A DNA stretch of 64,000 nucleotides from Edolisoma coerulescens (taxonomy: Eukaryota > Chordata > Aves > Passeriformes > Campephagidae): positions 3,012,059 through 3,076,058 of the forward strand of contig VWZW01001322.1 of the NCBI GenBank assembly GCA_013397115.1, written 5' to 3'. Positions within the stretch are counted from its first letter, which is position 1, and every line of letters begins with the position of its first letter. Shown here in pieces: positions 11,301 through 23,000 of this stretch. The notes below the pieces were generated by a model, which did not search any database, was not told the DNA's origin, and was given only the letters and a program-made list of their open reading frames with translations. Position numbers and translations under genes: made by a program.

Positions 11301-14300
11301 CTATTCAAGCACTCTATGACCACTTTCAGGATCAAGCCCTTGAGTTTCTGTCCCATGGAAACCAACATGATGGGGTTGGAGCAGAGCACATAGGTGGATC
11401 TCATCCTGATGCTGCGTTAGGATGCAGCTGAATGGGGTCAACACCCAGTTTCAGGAGCTGAAAAATGCTGCCAGCTCTCACTCAACCTTTAATTCCTTAA
11501 AAGACACCTTTAGTTCCTTAAGTCATCTGGACGTGGCCCATATAGTTTCTAAAAATCCTACTTGATGCCTATAAATAAGTATTCTCTAATTAGTATTCTG
11601 AAAGTCAGTGTTCAGATTAACTGATTCACTTATTAGAATGATAAATGAGTCTGCTTTTAGCATCTATTGAGAAGGCAGAGACTCAGGGAAAAAAAATGAA
11701 CACAGAGACTGAGCTATAATGCAGGAGAACACAGAATGGCTGTGGGAAGTGAAACAATATATGAGCAAAATAAAATAAAGGAAGTTTGTCTTTTCCAGGA
11801 AAGGAAATTTGTGATTTTAGGGTTTTCATGCAGAAATGTGACCATGACAGGAAAGGCGAGGGCTTTTCTGGTGTATTTGTTTGTTTGCTGGGAGTGGGGG
11901 TTTGGCTGTTTGGTTGGCTAGTTTGTTGGTATATGTGGGGGGGGGTTTTAATTGGAAAAATAAATTCACAGCCCAGTATTTTAGTAAAGATTTCACTTCT
12001 TTTTCTGCAAGTGTCTGGAAATCTAGCGTACGCACTTATGTGACTGCTCAAGTAGGAGTGGCTGCTCTTTCAGGATCATCCAAAAGGCAAAGTTTGAACA
12101 AAAATGTCAGTTTGTAAAAAAGGAGGATCTGCTCTGTGAACTATAAGCTTTCTGGGAAAAAAGCAATCTCAAATGATGCCACCTCAAACTCTGTCATTTG
12201 AAATAATGTGCCATTTTTAAGCTTTCAAAATAGATCCATAAAACAGTAGGAAATAAAAATTAATCCTAGAATTCAGTAAGAAAGAACCAAGGTGCTGAGA
12301 AAAGCGGAGGAAGTCCAAGGGATCCAGTGGTAAGGCTGCCACCAAAGGTTGCTACCTTCTTTCACTTCTTCCTAACCTTCTCTGGCAATCAGAAGACTGA
12401 TGGAGTCCTCTCCTCTCCATAGGTGCTGCTTTCTTTCATGTCCTGCTCCAATCTCACCCTGGTCTAATTTCTGATCTATCAATGGAGTACTGAGATCTGG
12501 GAAGATTTTAAACTACAGTTTTCAAAGTGTCCGAGACTAAATCTGTTTAAAAGCTTTCACTGTTTATCAATACTCACTACTATGACTCATCCCTACTTTC
12601 GCAAGTAAAGTGCTGAAATATTTTTCTAGGTTTTTCAGGCTTTTAAAATATGCACATAAGAATCAGAAGGATGTCAACAAACATATCAGAATAATTTCAG
12701 GTAGAAATTAGACCCTTTGACATATACCTGATACTGATGTTGGCAATTTTTGCTGTTGAATCACTCAGCTTCTGGATTCTCTCCAAGTGGGAGGAGAGAA
12801 TAACTTTTGCAAAGTAAACACCTAAACTCCTTTCAAGGAGAAGAGAAAGAATTGATGACCTCTTAAGGAAGATTCAGACATGCTGACTCTTCCCACCTGT
12901 GCCTGGACTGATAGGGAATTCCAAACACCTACATCCCTAGGAAATCCAGAACTCCAAACCATGCTGTGAGGGTAAATATCACAAAAATGTACAAGGATCT
13001 CAAAAACAAAAAAAATTTAAAAAAAGACAAAGGCCTTTCCTTGAAACAGGTCGCAAAATATTATGTGTGTATAAAGTCTGGGCAACTGTAAGAACAGTTT
13101 GCACTGTAAAATGAAAGGACTGAGTCACACAAGGATTTAGGAGAACTGCCAGGTATCCTAACTTCAGTATAACTAGACAGGTATGTTTTCTCAAGCATTC
13201 CTGATCACCTGCAACCCCCAGTTATGAAATGAATATCAAAAGTAATGGATGTTTAGAAAATTATGTAATATTTTACAGAGCCTGTTGTCACTTGAATTTC
13301 TTCTACTCTGAGATATTATATTTGTTTTCCTGTCCCACACACATATTAAAGAGATGTTAATAGAGTATTTATGCTTGTTACTTGATTTACTAGGTAGAAT
13401 TCTGTAGCTTTACATTTATAGGCACATTTGAATATAAAGAAATTTTTCTTTCACAATACTGTCTGGAATGTCTTCTCTCTGATCTTTTTGTACAGAAGAT
13501 AAAAAAAGCAATGGAAGATGGAAGAAATTGCTCACACTGCATTATTAAGACTTCTCTGAAACAAAGCAAGTCATAAAACTCTGCAAAAGCTTGTATTTGA
13601 GAGAATATCTCTAACAGAAATGTTGGACACACGAGCAGCAAGTGGCATATTGAATTCTAACGTGGTTTTGAATGTTAAATGTTCATATTTGCCTACACTG
13701 TGCCAGAACAGAAATTCAAAAGCTTCTGAATGTTTTGATTTGATCCCTTTGAAGAAGTCTGATTCCCTGCCAGAAGAAATAGCCATGCTGTTCATGTTTG
13801 AAAACATCTAACTTGAAAAGATAAAAGTGCTTCTAAACTGTTATTTGTATATATAGGCATACAGAGGTTCCAACAATTAAAAGACTTAGTTTGGGCTTTG
13901 ATAAATTTAATTCCCTTTGTCAAGCAACTTGGCAACACTCAGTCCATTGTTTCAGTGGAAAAAAGAGTTTGACAAAAATGATATCTCTATAAAAGCTAAT
14001 AGGTTTGGATGGCTTTAGTTTATTTAACACATAAATGACATTCTAGATAGCCTTAAAGAAGAATCAACGAATTGTAATATAGCATTGTGACAATGTAAAG
14101 GTAAAGCAACAAACGAAACAGATTAGATGCTGGTCTGATATGTAGTAAAAGAAGACAGCTATACCATCATTTTGGAGCAAAAACCTCAATAGTTTGAACA
14201 GAAATATCCACAAAAGTATATTCTTCTTACCTCATGAATGAATCTGTTAATTAATGAAATGTGCTTTCTATTGAAAGATGTTCCTTGGTTATGTATCATA

Positions 14301-16805
14301 TTATTTCTTCTGCTCAAATTAGCAGAAAGAGAAGCAGAATTCAGTGGGGAATCTGACCAAAGAATTCAAAAAGGCATGAGAAATAGTTTTGCAGAATTAC
14401 ATTATCTTTCATTTGCTCTAAGGAGAAATTAGGTTTTGCAAACGAATTCCAATGAATTTTATTCTTTGTGTGAGAGTCCCACTGCAGGCAGGAGTGATCG
14501 GGCCAGAAGAGACATTGAATAAGGAAGTTTGTGTTTCCATCAAGGTAGATAATTGTCTGCATAGCTCCTGAAAGATCACTATCTTACAATGCAAAACTAT
14601 GAGAGTTACACACCTAAGGCCGCCATATTTTCATTACAGATGCCATACTACAGACCTCTTTAGGATAAATAATTTAATCAATACGCTATTGGCCATTCCT
14701 GCCTCACTAGCAAATTCTCTCTGTGGTGCATATCACTAAAAGCATCATGATCCATTGATAGTGCCAAGCCAGAAAATACATCAGAAGAGGCTGCAGCTCC
14801 CTTCTCCCGCTGCATCACACCCCCATCCCGGTGTAGACTGCAGAGGTAGCACATGCTCCTATGTAACTGGTTGGTTACCACAGAAACAAGTCACTAAAAG
14901 TTAATTTCAAAAAGTAAAAGAGGTTTATTTCACCGAGAATTCAGCTTTCCACAGCAGGGTTGCATGGACAACAGCTGGCCTTTCTAACAAAGCCTGAAAC
15001 TTCTTGATAGCTGATGGTGTCTGGTGGGGCCAGACAGCATAGTCATCAAGGAGCAACACGGGTCTGATGGCTGCAAACAGTTGCAGGTTCTGATAATACA
15101 ATATTAAGAGTCAGACAAGTATGATCATTCCCTCCTGCTCCAGGGAATGGTTTATTATTATTTTGAAAGCTGTCTTGAATATAGGTTTTGCTTTGCTGGT
15201 ACTTCCATACTGAGTATAATCTTTTTTATTGATTTCAGAAGTGCACCAATTGCTTTCCACATTCATACACAAGCTCATGCACACATTCCTATTAATAATA
15301 GCAGCATTCTTTAGAGCTAGCCAGATATTATGCACACAAATATTTATTTTTTTTGGTTCATCAAAACCCGACAATTGTTTAAATTCAAAGTTTCAAGGAA
15401 ATACTTTTCTCTACCATTTCTTTTAAAAGTAAATTTGCAACTTTTTGTTTGGAATTTCACAAACAATCAAACCTCCCTCTTTTACTTTCTAAAATGTCCT
15501 TACAGCTTATTACATAGTAAGATAATAGAGGAATGAAAAGAATTTCACTGAATTTTGGATATTGGTCTAAATACAGTTATTTGTAAAGGTTGAATTCACA
15601 GATATTTGTCCCTCAGCTCTGATTTTCAGGTTCAGGCATGACTAACCAAGCAGAGAATTTGTATGTACAGCCAAGCATTTCTGTTAGCAATGTCAGCAAG
15701 AGTGACATGGAATGAATTTTTGCATAACACTATCTAATTGCATCCTAATGTGCATTTTCCAATCACATTGGTTACATGATTTTACAAAATGAATTGAAAA
15801 TAAATCCTTCACATTGCTTTGCTTAGGCTTGTACCAAGACTTTTCATTTTTTTTTTACATGAAGAATATTTTTTCCGGAAAAAAAAATAGATAAGACAGT
15901 AAAAGGTTGATAAAATCAAAGTACTGCCAGTTCTATGGAGAACATATTTTATGTTGAGAATTCATTTTGATTGAAGATTTATGATCAAATTCTGCTATTT
16001 TCAATGAGACAGAAACTAATTTTTGGATGTTTTTTTTCCATACTTTATATAGATTTGAAGATGTCAAATCAGTTTCAAAGCAAGTTGGCCACGGTTTATA
16101 ACCTTGATTGTACTGGCAAAAAATTCTCACTGATTTATCTCTCCTTAAATGTTCACTGTGAGTGCACTATAAGCCTGGTGGTTTTGGCATCAACATTGGT
16201 AGAGAAAGCTTTCATGAATTAAAATGGAAACCAGAAATCTAATACCTTTTTTTTTTTTTTGTGAACCATGATTTTCATTCCTAACTTCCTAATGGCAATA
16301 TCAAAACAACCATTTGCAGAGGCATTCATGAAAACTTGTAACAGCAACAGAAGTCAAAGTCTTTACAAGACTTTTTTCCATGTAATCTTTATTGAGTGCT
16401 TGCCAACAGCCCCACACACTGGTCATTTTAGCCACATGTTCTGTGTTCTAGGGCAGACCCAGCAGAGGAACAAGAAGGTTGCTACAGGATTCAGGAGCTA
16501 CGTGGAAAACAGTGGAAACCACATCTGTCTGAATTAGTCTTGCCAACATCTAGGAACACACTTGGGTTCTGTAGAATGTTCATAAATATATATCATGATA
16601 AAATGTAGGTGAAAAAAACCCCAAACTTCACCAAAATTCTTTCTATTTCCCTGGTTTATCCTTCCTATGCTACTCCCAGGTCAACAAAACACTAAGTTGG
16701 TTTTTTTTGTTGCGAAACTAAATAAGGATTTCTTTCTCATTTACTAGGTGTCAGAATACTGACATTTGCAGGTAAAAGATTGAAAAGCTGTATATTCAAG
16801 AAGGT
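8341..16805. other. Unique AT-rich noncoding DNA
   Basis: No host gene is recognisable. Contents seen: a 12-bp palindrome AATTAGCTAATT at 8587-8598, a T19 run at 8797-8815, a 225-codon open frame at 10609-11286 with no known domain, a G/T-rich tract at 11866-11945, an A-rich patch at about 13008-13026, a YY1-like motif at 14619-14629, and T runs near 15848 and 16247-16260. Open frames of 60-120 codons occur on both strands and look random. Confidence 0.65.
11866..11945. repeat. G/T-rich low-complexity tract ending in a G9 run
   Basis: The plus strand is almost purely G and T with TTTG- and TTGG-like units and ends in nine G (11937-11945). A comparable tract in the opposite orientation (A/C on the plus strand) lies near 27.8 kb. 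Such tracts are common in bird DNA and are prone to homopolymer length errors. Confidence 0.75.
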
Positions 16806-16940
16806 CAAAGAATCACAATGATTCGGGTTGAAAGGGACCTCAAAGTTCATCTTGTTCCAACTCCCTGCCATGGGCAGGGACACCTTCCTCTAGACGTGGT
16901 TGCTCAAAGCACCATCCAGTCGGGCCTTGAGTGTCCCCAA
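16806..16940 (-). mobile_element. CR1 LINE 3' end, strongly truncated
   Basis: On the plus strand the segment runs from AAAGAATCACAATGATTC through GGGTTGAAAGGGACCTCAAA and CCTGCCATGGGCAGGGACAC to about CTTGAGTGTCCCCAAG, which is the complement of a CR1 3' end of the subfamily carrying the GCCATGGGCAGG block. Only about 135 bases remain. The GATTCTGTGATTC terminal units have decayed. There is no coding capacity. Subfamily differs from the copies at 7.7 kb and 49.0 kb. Confidence 0.9.
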
Positions 16941-18188
16941 GTCTTATAGGAAAATACTCTACTTCAGAGCAGAAAGCTGGCAATTAGGATTTCCAGAAAT
17001 ACAAGCTAATTTTATCAGCCATTTTGCCTAGCAGAGTTCCACTGCCTGCAATAGGCACTTTGCTTTTTACATACACTGAGATCTGGTTGTCTCTCTCAGC
17101 TGCGTTTTGAAGGGAGTTTCCTGCAAGCTCTTTTCTCCTGATTAGTCCATAAAGGTAAATTGGGCTTCAGTACAAGTGTTTTGAAAACCAGCATGGAGCA
17201 TGCACGAGTGATCTATTTTTCATCCAATTAGGAAAAACAAGATGTGTCTCAGACTTCCTACTGTGCCTAGAAACTACCTCCCACTCGTACTTGCATTCTT
17301 TATTAATTCAGCTGTGCTTCTTCCATTAACTCCATTGTCTTTGCAGTTCCAGGTAATTTGGTGTCATTCACAGCACACTGACTAAAGGACAAGTATGGAA
17401 AAATCTTTTTTCTGTTCAAAATTCTAACTTTATATAGAATCATGAAATCCGTGTGGAGCTTTGCAATAGCTCATTGTCAGCTGAGCCACAGTGGCCTAGC
17501 AATCTACCTTGTCTTTAGGTTTCTCTTAGAGTTTTAAGATCTTGTTTTTCTGCTTCAGCTTCCTTTTAATATTTGAAGAGAGCAATGCATTATAGTATTA
17601 GTAGTAGTTCTCGTGCTCTCAAGTTGCTCTGCTGATATGCACTTGATGAGGGGGAAGTTTACATGGGATAAAGTTTATAGATCTGTAGTCCTTGGTATTT
17701 TCCCCATCAGAAAAGTTTCTGCAATTCTGGCCTCTCCCATAGGACGGACTAAAAGAAAGTGCTGATTTTTCCCTAGTAAAATCCTTTAAGTAGGCTGCAG
17801 AGGCCAAGAAGTCCGCAGTGCTTCTTTTTATTTCCTATACTAAGTGTGGACACCGAAATCCATGTTCGCAATAGGAGTTTGCCATGTCACCTTCCCTCTC
17901 CTGTAACACCAAACTTCATTAACTTCTTCTGTTTGGTTAGTCTTTTTTTCAGCTTGTACCTCAACTTTTTAATATGAGGTCCTGAAAAAAATGAACACTC
18001 AGCTTGGTATCAAAGATCATTTTTGAGTCTTCAGCCTAACACATGTATTTCCAACAGATTTTACATCCTGACATTTACAGGCACTGTAATATAACCTACA
18101 CAGTGTAATCTATCTAATGACAAATACCAAAGGTGAATACACATGATATCAAAATTTATGTGAGATCTATAGTTAGGAAAGACCAACC

Positions 18189-18215
18189 TTTTTTCTTTTT
18201 TTCTTTTTTCTTTTN
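18189..18215. repeat. T/C homopurine-homopyrimidine run with one ambiguous base
   Basis: A CTTTT/CTTTTTT-type run ends in a single N at 18215, so the assembly could not resolve the base at the repeat edge. Confidence 0.8.
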
Positions 18216-18845
18216 AATATTCTTTTCCTTAATTTCACTTTAGATGTTGTATTTTTTCCTAAACTAAATAAACAAATTTTTTGTACCTTATTTGGGGGAT
18301 AAAAAAATAAACATCATGTTTAACATTGCTTATCTACTGTTTTGCCAAAACTAAAGAAGGAAATTGCATGATGTTCTCTCATGTTGATTTTGTCTGAAAA
18401 AGTTTTTCCTAGCTTTACCTGAATTGTACAAGATGCTTTGTGAATTAAAAATTATATGCTCTATTTTTCCCTGTCTCATGGAGTTTTTAATTCCTATGGC
18501 AATAAAAAACTGATTTGCATTAACTTCATCTTGTTTGATTCCATAAAATACTATAAGCACAGTGGGAATCAACCAGAAAGCCAGAAAATATCATCAGAGA
18601 AAAAATTACAATATATCAATTACCAGTTTAGTTCTGAAGCATTTCCTCTCTTCTCTCTGATAGTCCTGGTGTGATGATAATATTTTATAATAAAGAAGAA
18701 AGTAAAAAAGCAAGTTAAATCATCTCCAGATGCTGTGGATGTTCACATAAAAAAAACTGCTGCTGAAAGAAAAATTTGCATTCCAGAATTGTACGGTATA
18801 TTAGGAGAAATTTGTCAAATTTCTTAGCTTGCACGTAACAAAACT

Positions 18846-18892
18846 CACACTACTTTCATTTTCACACTACTTTCATTTTCCACACACACACA
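18846..18892. repeat. 17-bp tandem duplication followed by (CA)6
   Basis: The unit CACACTACTTTCATTTT occurs twice without mismatch (18846-18862 and 18863-18879), followed by C and a (CA)6 run at 18881-18892. The perfect identity suggests a recent slippage duplication. Confidence 0.95.
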
Positions 18893-19535
18893 AAAATTCT
18901 CCTGAGTTTTATAGAATTTCGGATAATAGAATCAGAATATCTTTTGAGAATATTGAAGGGTTTGAAAGAAACACATTCAGGTCTATTCATTGGCTGAAAG
19001 ACCTTTAGAACTGCATTTCTCAACCTTTATTTCAATATTTTTGGCTAATATGGTTAGTCTTGTCTGGAATTAAGATTTGGCCAAGATCCAAGCATTATTT
19101 ATTTTATCAAAAGACTTAAACTAGCAGTTTGGTATAAATACAAATAGTATAAGTGAAAAAAGCTGCAGCATTTTTTCTAAACTGGTATGCCCTATAAAAA
19201 AATAACTACAAAATAATTTTCTGAACATAATGAAAAAATACAGGGAGATTTTAGGTCTTAAAATTGAAGCTTGTCAAAGTTTATCAGAGTCAAGTAAGTT
19301 ACTGTTTTCTCATTTGCACCTTGGTCAACATTGCAGACTTCCCACATTCCTCTTTTTGTTTTAAGTGGGGAGTATTCCAGGTTTTCTTTTTTTAAGCAAT
19401 GTGATGTTATTTTTCAGGATCTGATCTGCAGACTTCCTGATTCTTTCTGTGTCATGGAAGCAGCACAGATAGAAACCTGAGTACAGAGGGACTGGATGCC
19501 AAGTCCAGTTGGACTTGGAGACAAAAGAGAAAAAC

Positions 19536-20046
19536 TGATGCAGTTTAAACCCAGTCAGCAGCTAAGTACCATGCAGACACTAGCTCACTCGCCCCTGGTG
19601 GGGAGGAGAATCAGAAAGAAAAGGTAAACCTCGTGGGTTGAGAGTAGAACAATTTAATAATTGAAACAAAATATATTAATGATTTTAGTAATAAGGAGAG
19701 GGGGAGAGAGTAACAGAACCCAAGAAAAACAAGGTGCTCACCACCCACTGACCAATACCAAGCCTGTCCCAGAATTGTGATAGTCCCCAATTCCAGGTAA
19801 TTCCCCCAGTTTATATACTGGGTGTGGCATACTGTGGTATGGAATGTCCTTTCGAACAGTTGGGGTCACCTGTCCTGGCCTGGTCCCTGCTTTTTGTGCA
19901 GCTTCTCACTAGCAGAGCAGGCAGCCCTGAAAAGTCCTTGACTTAATCTGTGTGCTATCAATACGACCTTCATATTAAATCCCAAATACAGACCTGTACT
20001 AGCTGCTAAAAATAAAATAAACTCTGTCTCAGCCAAAACCAGGACA
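19536..20046 (-). mobile_element. Solo LTR of an avian ERVL-type endogenous retrovirus
   Basis: Read on the minus strand the element starts TGTCCTGGTTTTGGCTGAGA at 20046 and ends with the complement of TGATGCAGTTTAAAC at 19536, matching the general layout of the very abundant avian LTR that begins TGTCCTGGTTTC and ends near a GGGTTTAAAC block. It is about 511 bases. The flanking bases 19531-19535 (AAAAC) and 20047-20051 (AAAAA) differ at one position and fit a decayed 5-bp target duplication, as expected for ERVL. A TATA element lies at 19808-19820 and a possible ATTAAA polyadenylation signal on the minus strand at 19653-19658. No gag, pol or env sequence adjoins either side, so this is a solo LTR left by recombination between the two LTRs of a provirus. 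The ERVL class is inferred from remembered consensus. Confidence 0.88.
19808..19820 (-). promoter_or_regulatory. TATA box of the solo LTR
   Basis: The minus strand reads AGTATATAAACTGG here, inside the LTR and about 230 bases from its 5' end, the position expected for the U3 promoter of the parent retrovirus. Whether it still drives transcription cannot be told from sequence. Confidence 0.55.
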
Positions 20047-23000
20047 AAAAATGGAAATGACTTGGTCTCTTATCTGGAAACATAGGTTTCAGAAATAGGC
20101 TGAGCTGGAAGTCAGCCTGGTATTTTTCAGGCATATGACAGGAAGTGAAGTTTTGAGGATTGTCTTACATTAACCCAAGCTCTCTGTGTAAACATGGCTT
20201 TACACCACTAGTATCTGAACGCATGAGGAGAATGCTGACTCACTCCAAGAAACCACTGTGTTGCCAGTTCTTTAAATATTTTATATCATTAAAGTTCGAA
20301 CCTAAACCAACTTAAATGCATAAGCGACATGAATTTCAAATGCTGTGTAGTCAGAGGCATGAGGAAAGTCAATAAAAGTTTGCCATGAGAACTACTTCTC
20401 CTCTGGCAATTCTGCCAAATTTTAATGAAACTAAAAGAAATGGGTGCCAAACAGGCTTCCCTTCTCTCCATGTTTGTTTTGACATACAGAAACATGAGAG
20501 TCAAGTTAAAAGGTGAGTTGTGTCACGTCTGGGGATCTGTCAGCACCATGTAGTATTATGAAACAGGGGACAGAATCTGTGCTTGCCTTCTGCCATGTCA
20601 TTCACTACATAAACAGATTTGGTCTTGGAGTGATGAAACTAGAAAGAGGATTTGGGGCTCACACAGTGATTCAGTTTTCCAGGCTCCACTGAACTGAGCC
20701 AAGTCCAGTCAAATGCATCTTGTCTATTCTTTGAGATACTAATTTAGCCATTGCAATGGAATTTCAGTGCTCTTGATCATGAGTTACACAGCATAAATGA
20801 AGAATCACCCTTCCTTTGTGGTCAGTAAGGAAAAAATGCAAGTGCCACATGCAACCATTAAGGTGGAATGACCGAGGCAGCACTTGGAACTATACAACAA
20901 ATGCCAGACTTTTTTCCTCTTTCAAGAGAATTTGTTTTCACAACTCAGGGTTTTTTTTTACTTTTCAGAAGTATCACTCATTGCGTTTCCCCTCACCACA
21001 AATCTTTCAGTTATGTTTCTCTTCTCTGATTCAAGTGGTTTATGACTCATTGCCCTATTGTTGCATGCTATACTGTAATTGTTATTTCCATTGTCTGGGG
21101 CATGAGTCATTTTCTTTGCAGCTATTTGTTACAAAGTATGATTCTCACTTCTCTTAACATATGTTTGAGTTCCTTCTGCATTGATGATCATATTTTATAT
21201 GCATTGGATATGACTTCTTTCCATCTCAAGCATTTCACTGCACTGTTTACTATATATTGAGCACTGCAAGCGTCACCTGTAGGTCATAAGTCTTCCTTGA
21301 AATTTTACTCTGCGTAGTCCTGTTCTATCCGTTTTCCTGGGCCATTTTGTCACAGCCCTTAGGAAGAAACTTTGGAATTGTTTGATTTCCTGACATCATG
21401 TGTAAAGGTCACCAAGAAAATTCTTTAAGTTAACTCTCTCTCTTTTGTGTATAATAAATTATATAGCAAAATAGTGAGTGAAATTCTTGCTTAGATATTG
21501 AATCTAGGAGGATTTTTATAGTGACACTGTGGAAAATCATCTGAAGTCCAAATGTCTTCATTTCACTGCAAACTGTGCCGAGCTGTAAACTGCAGTTAGG
21601 AGCAGGATAATTGTATTTCCTAAATGTATCCATTACTCATGATTCTGTGCTATACCATGCTACCATGCTGTGCTAAATTTAAAACTGGAGCTGGCAGATA
21701 TGATGGGTAAAAGCCAGGCTGTGGAAGAAGGCCAAGAAAAGGTCCATGTTCAATTGCAGTCCCTTTTAGCTGTTTAAAATAGCAAGAGAGAAGTGTTGTG
21801 GAAGTTTTGTCAAGGTTTTGTCCACACAGAAAAAGTCTACCTTCACTAATGGGTGTCTAAGGGTACTCAGAAGAAATGAATATGCTTTCTATCACCATAA
21901 TCCATCTCAGAAAAATAAGTAAACTTCATGTTTAGGTGACCTTTTGTCTTTCATTTAAAGACTTTCCCCCCCCTGATTTTCTGTATTTCTACACATGTTT
22001 CCGTCTGAACAGTATACTTGTCCCTTTTTTCATGCTGATGGTTGATTCAGGCTGTCTCCTTCCAAAACAAGGGAAAACTGCCTGAACCTAAATTTGCTCC
22101 TTCTCATGCCCTAAAGGCAGTACCATCTTATCCTGCACTGCTGATTTCACTGAACGCCTGCCGTGGAGAGGAAAAAGGGATGCACTCAGAGTGTTCACGT
22201 GGGAAGGTAAGGAAAATCAATTCTTATCCCCTAAAAGGCAAAATTGTTTAGTGCAAAAGTTCACCTAATGTTACAAGTTATGTTTTATATATCAAGAAAA
22301 GAGGAAGAATAGACATGGATGTGAAGCATGTGTCTATAGGTTTTACCTCTCTATGGCATGTGGTGGGAGCTAAAATTTCATCCCTTGCATTCCCTAATGA
22401 AGAGACCAGACATAACAATAGTGAAGGGTACATAATTTCATCTAAAGAACAGCTTTCATTTTAACATGTAAGAGAACACAGAATGCCAGAGATTTCTTTA
22501 GATTCCTCAGACAAAACTGTATAATGGTAAGCACATTGTCTATATTCCTTTCAACACATGCATTTTTGAAGTGTAAAACTGTTATTACCAAATTAGAATA
22601 ATAGGTATATTACTTTTAAGTGCTGCAGTTTCAGAACTATAATACATACATTCACAAGGATAGTTTGTATATATTTTCCAGCTTTAGATTTATAAGGTTA
22701 TTTTGAGTCAAGCTTCTACAGCAAGTAACAGCTAACAAAACCTGGCCATGCAAACCCAATACAGAAGGTCACTTAAACATACCAGCATATTTTTAATTTT
22801 GCAAAACACATTTATATTATGGACTTTTTTTTTTCAATTTTCCTGATTTTTGATTCTGCTAGTAATTTATTTATAAATACCTATTTCACTCATCTAATGA
22901 TTTATTGGCATTCACGCAGTGAGAAACTTCACAGGTTTTATGATCTTCCAAGCTATGTTAGTAAGAGTTTAAGTTCAGGCAATATCTCTCATACCAGATC

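Larger units (their letters stand above)
16941..19535. other. Unique noncoding DNA
   Basis: No gene is recognisable. Small items are a C/T-rich run ending in a single unresolved base at 18215 and a two-copy tandem repeat at 18846-18879. An hAT-like string near 19012-19035 was considered and rejected. Confidence 0.65.

Noticed and set aside
17430..17460. CR1 3' end suggested by ATAGAATCATGAAATC
   Set aside because: The following sequence does not match any CR1 3' end I know.
19010..19050. hAT transposon terminal repeat (TTTCTCAACCTTTATTTC)
   Set aside because: Only about 15 bases resemble the common hAT end, no matching inverted partner and no 8-bp duplication was found.
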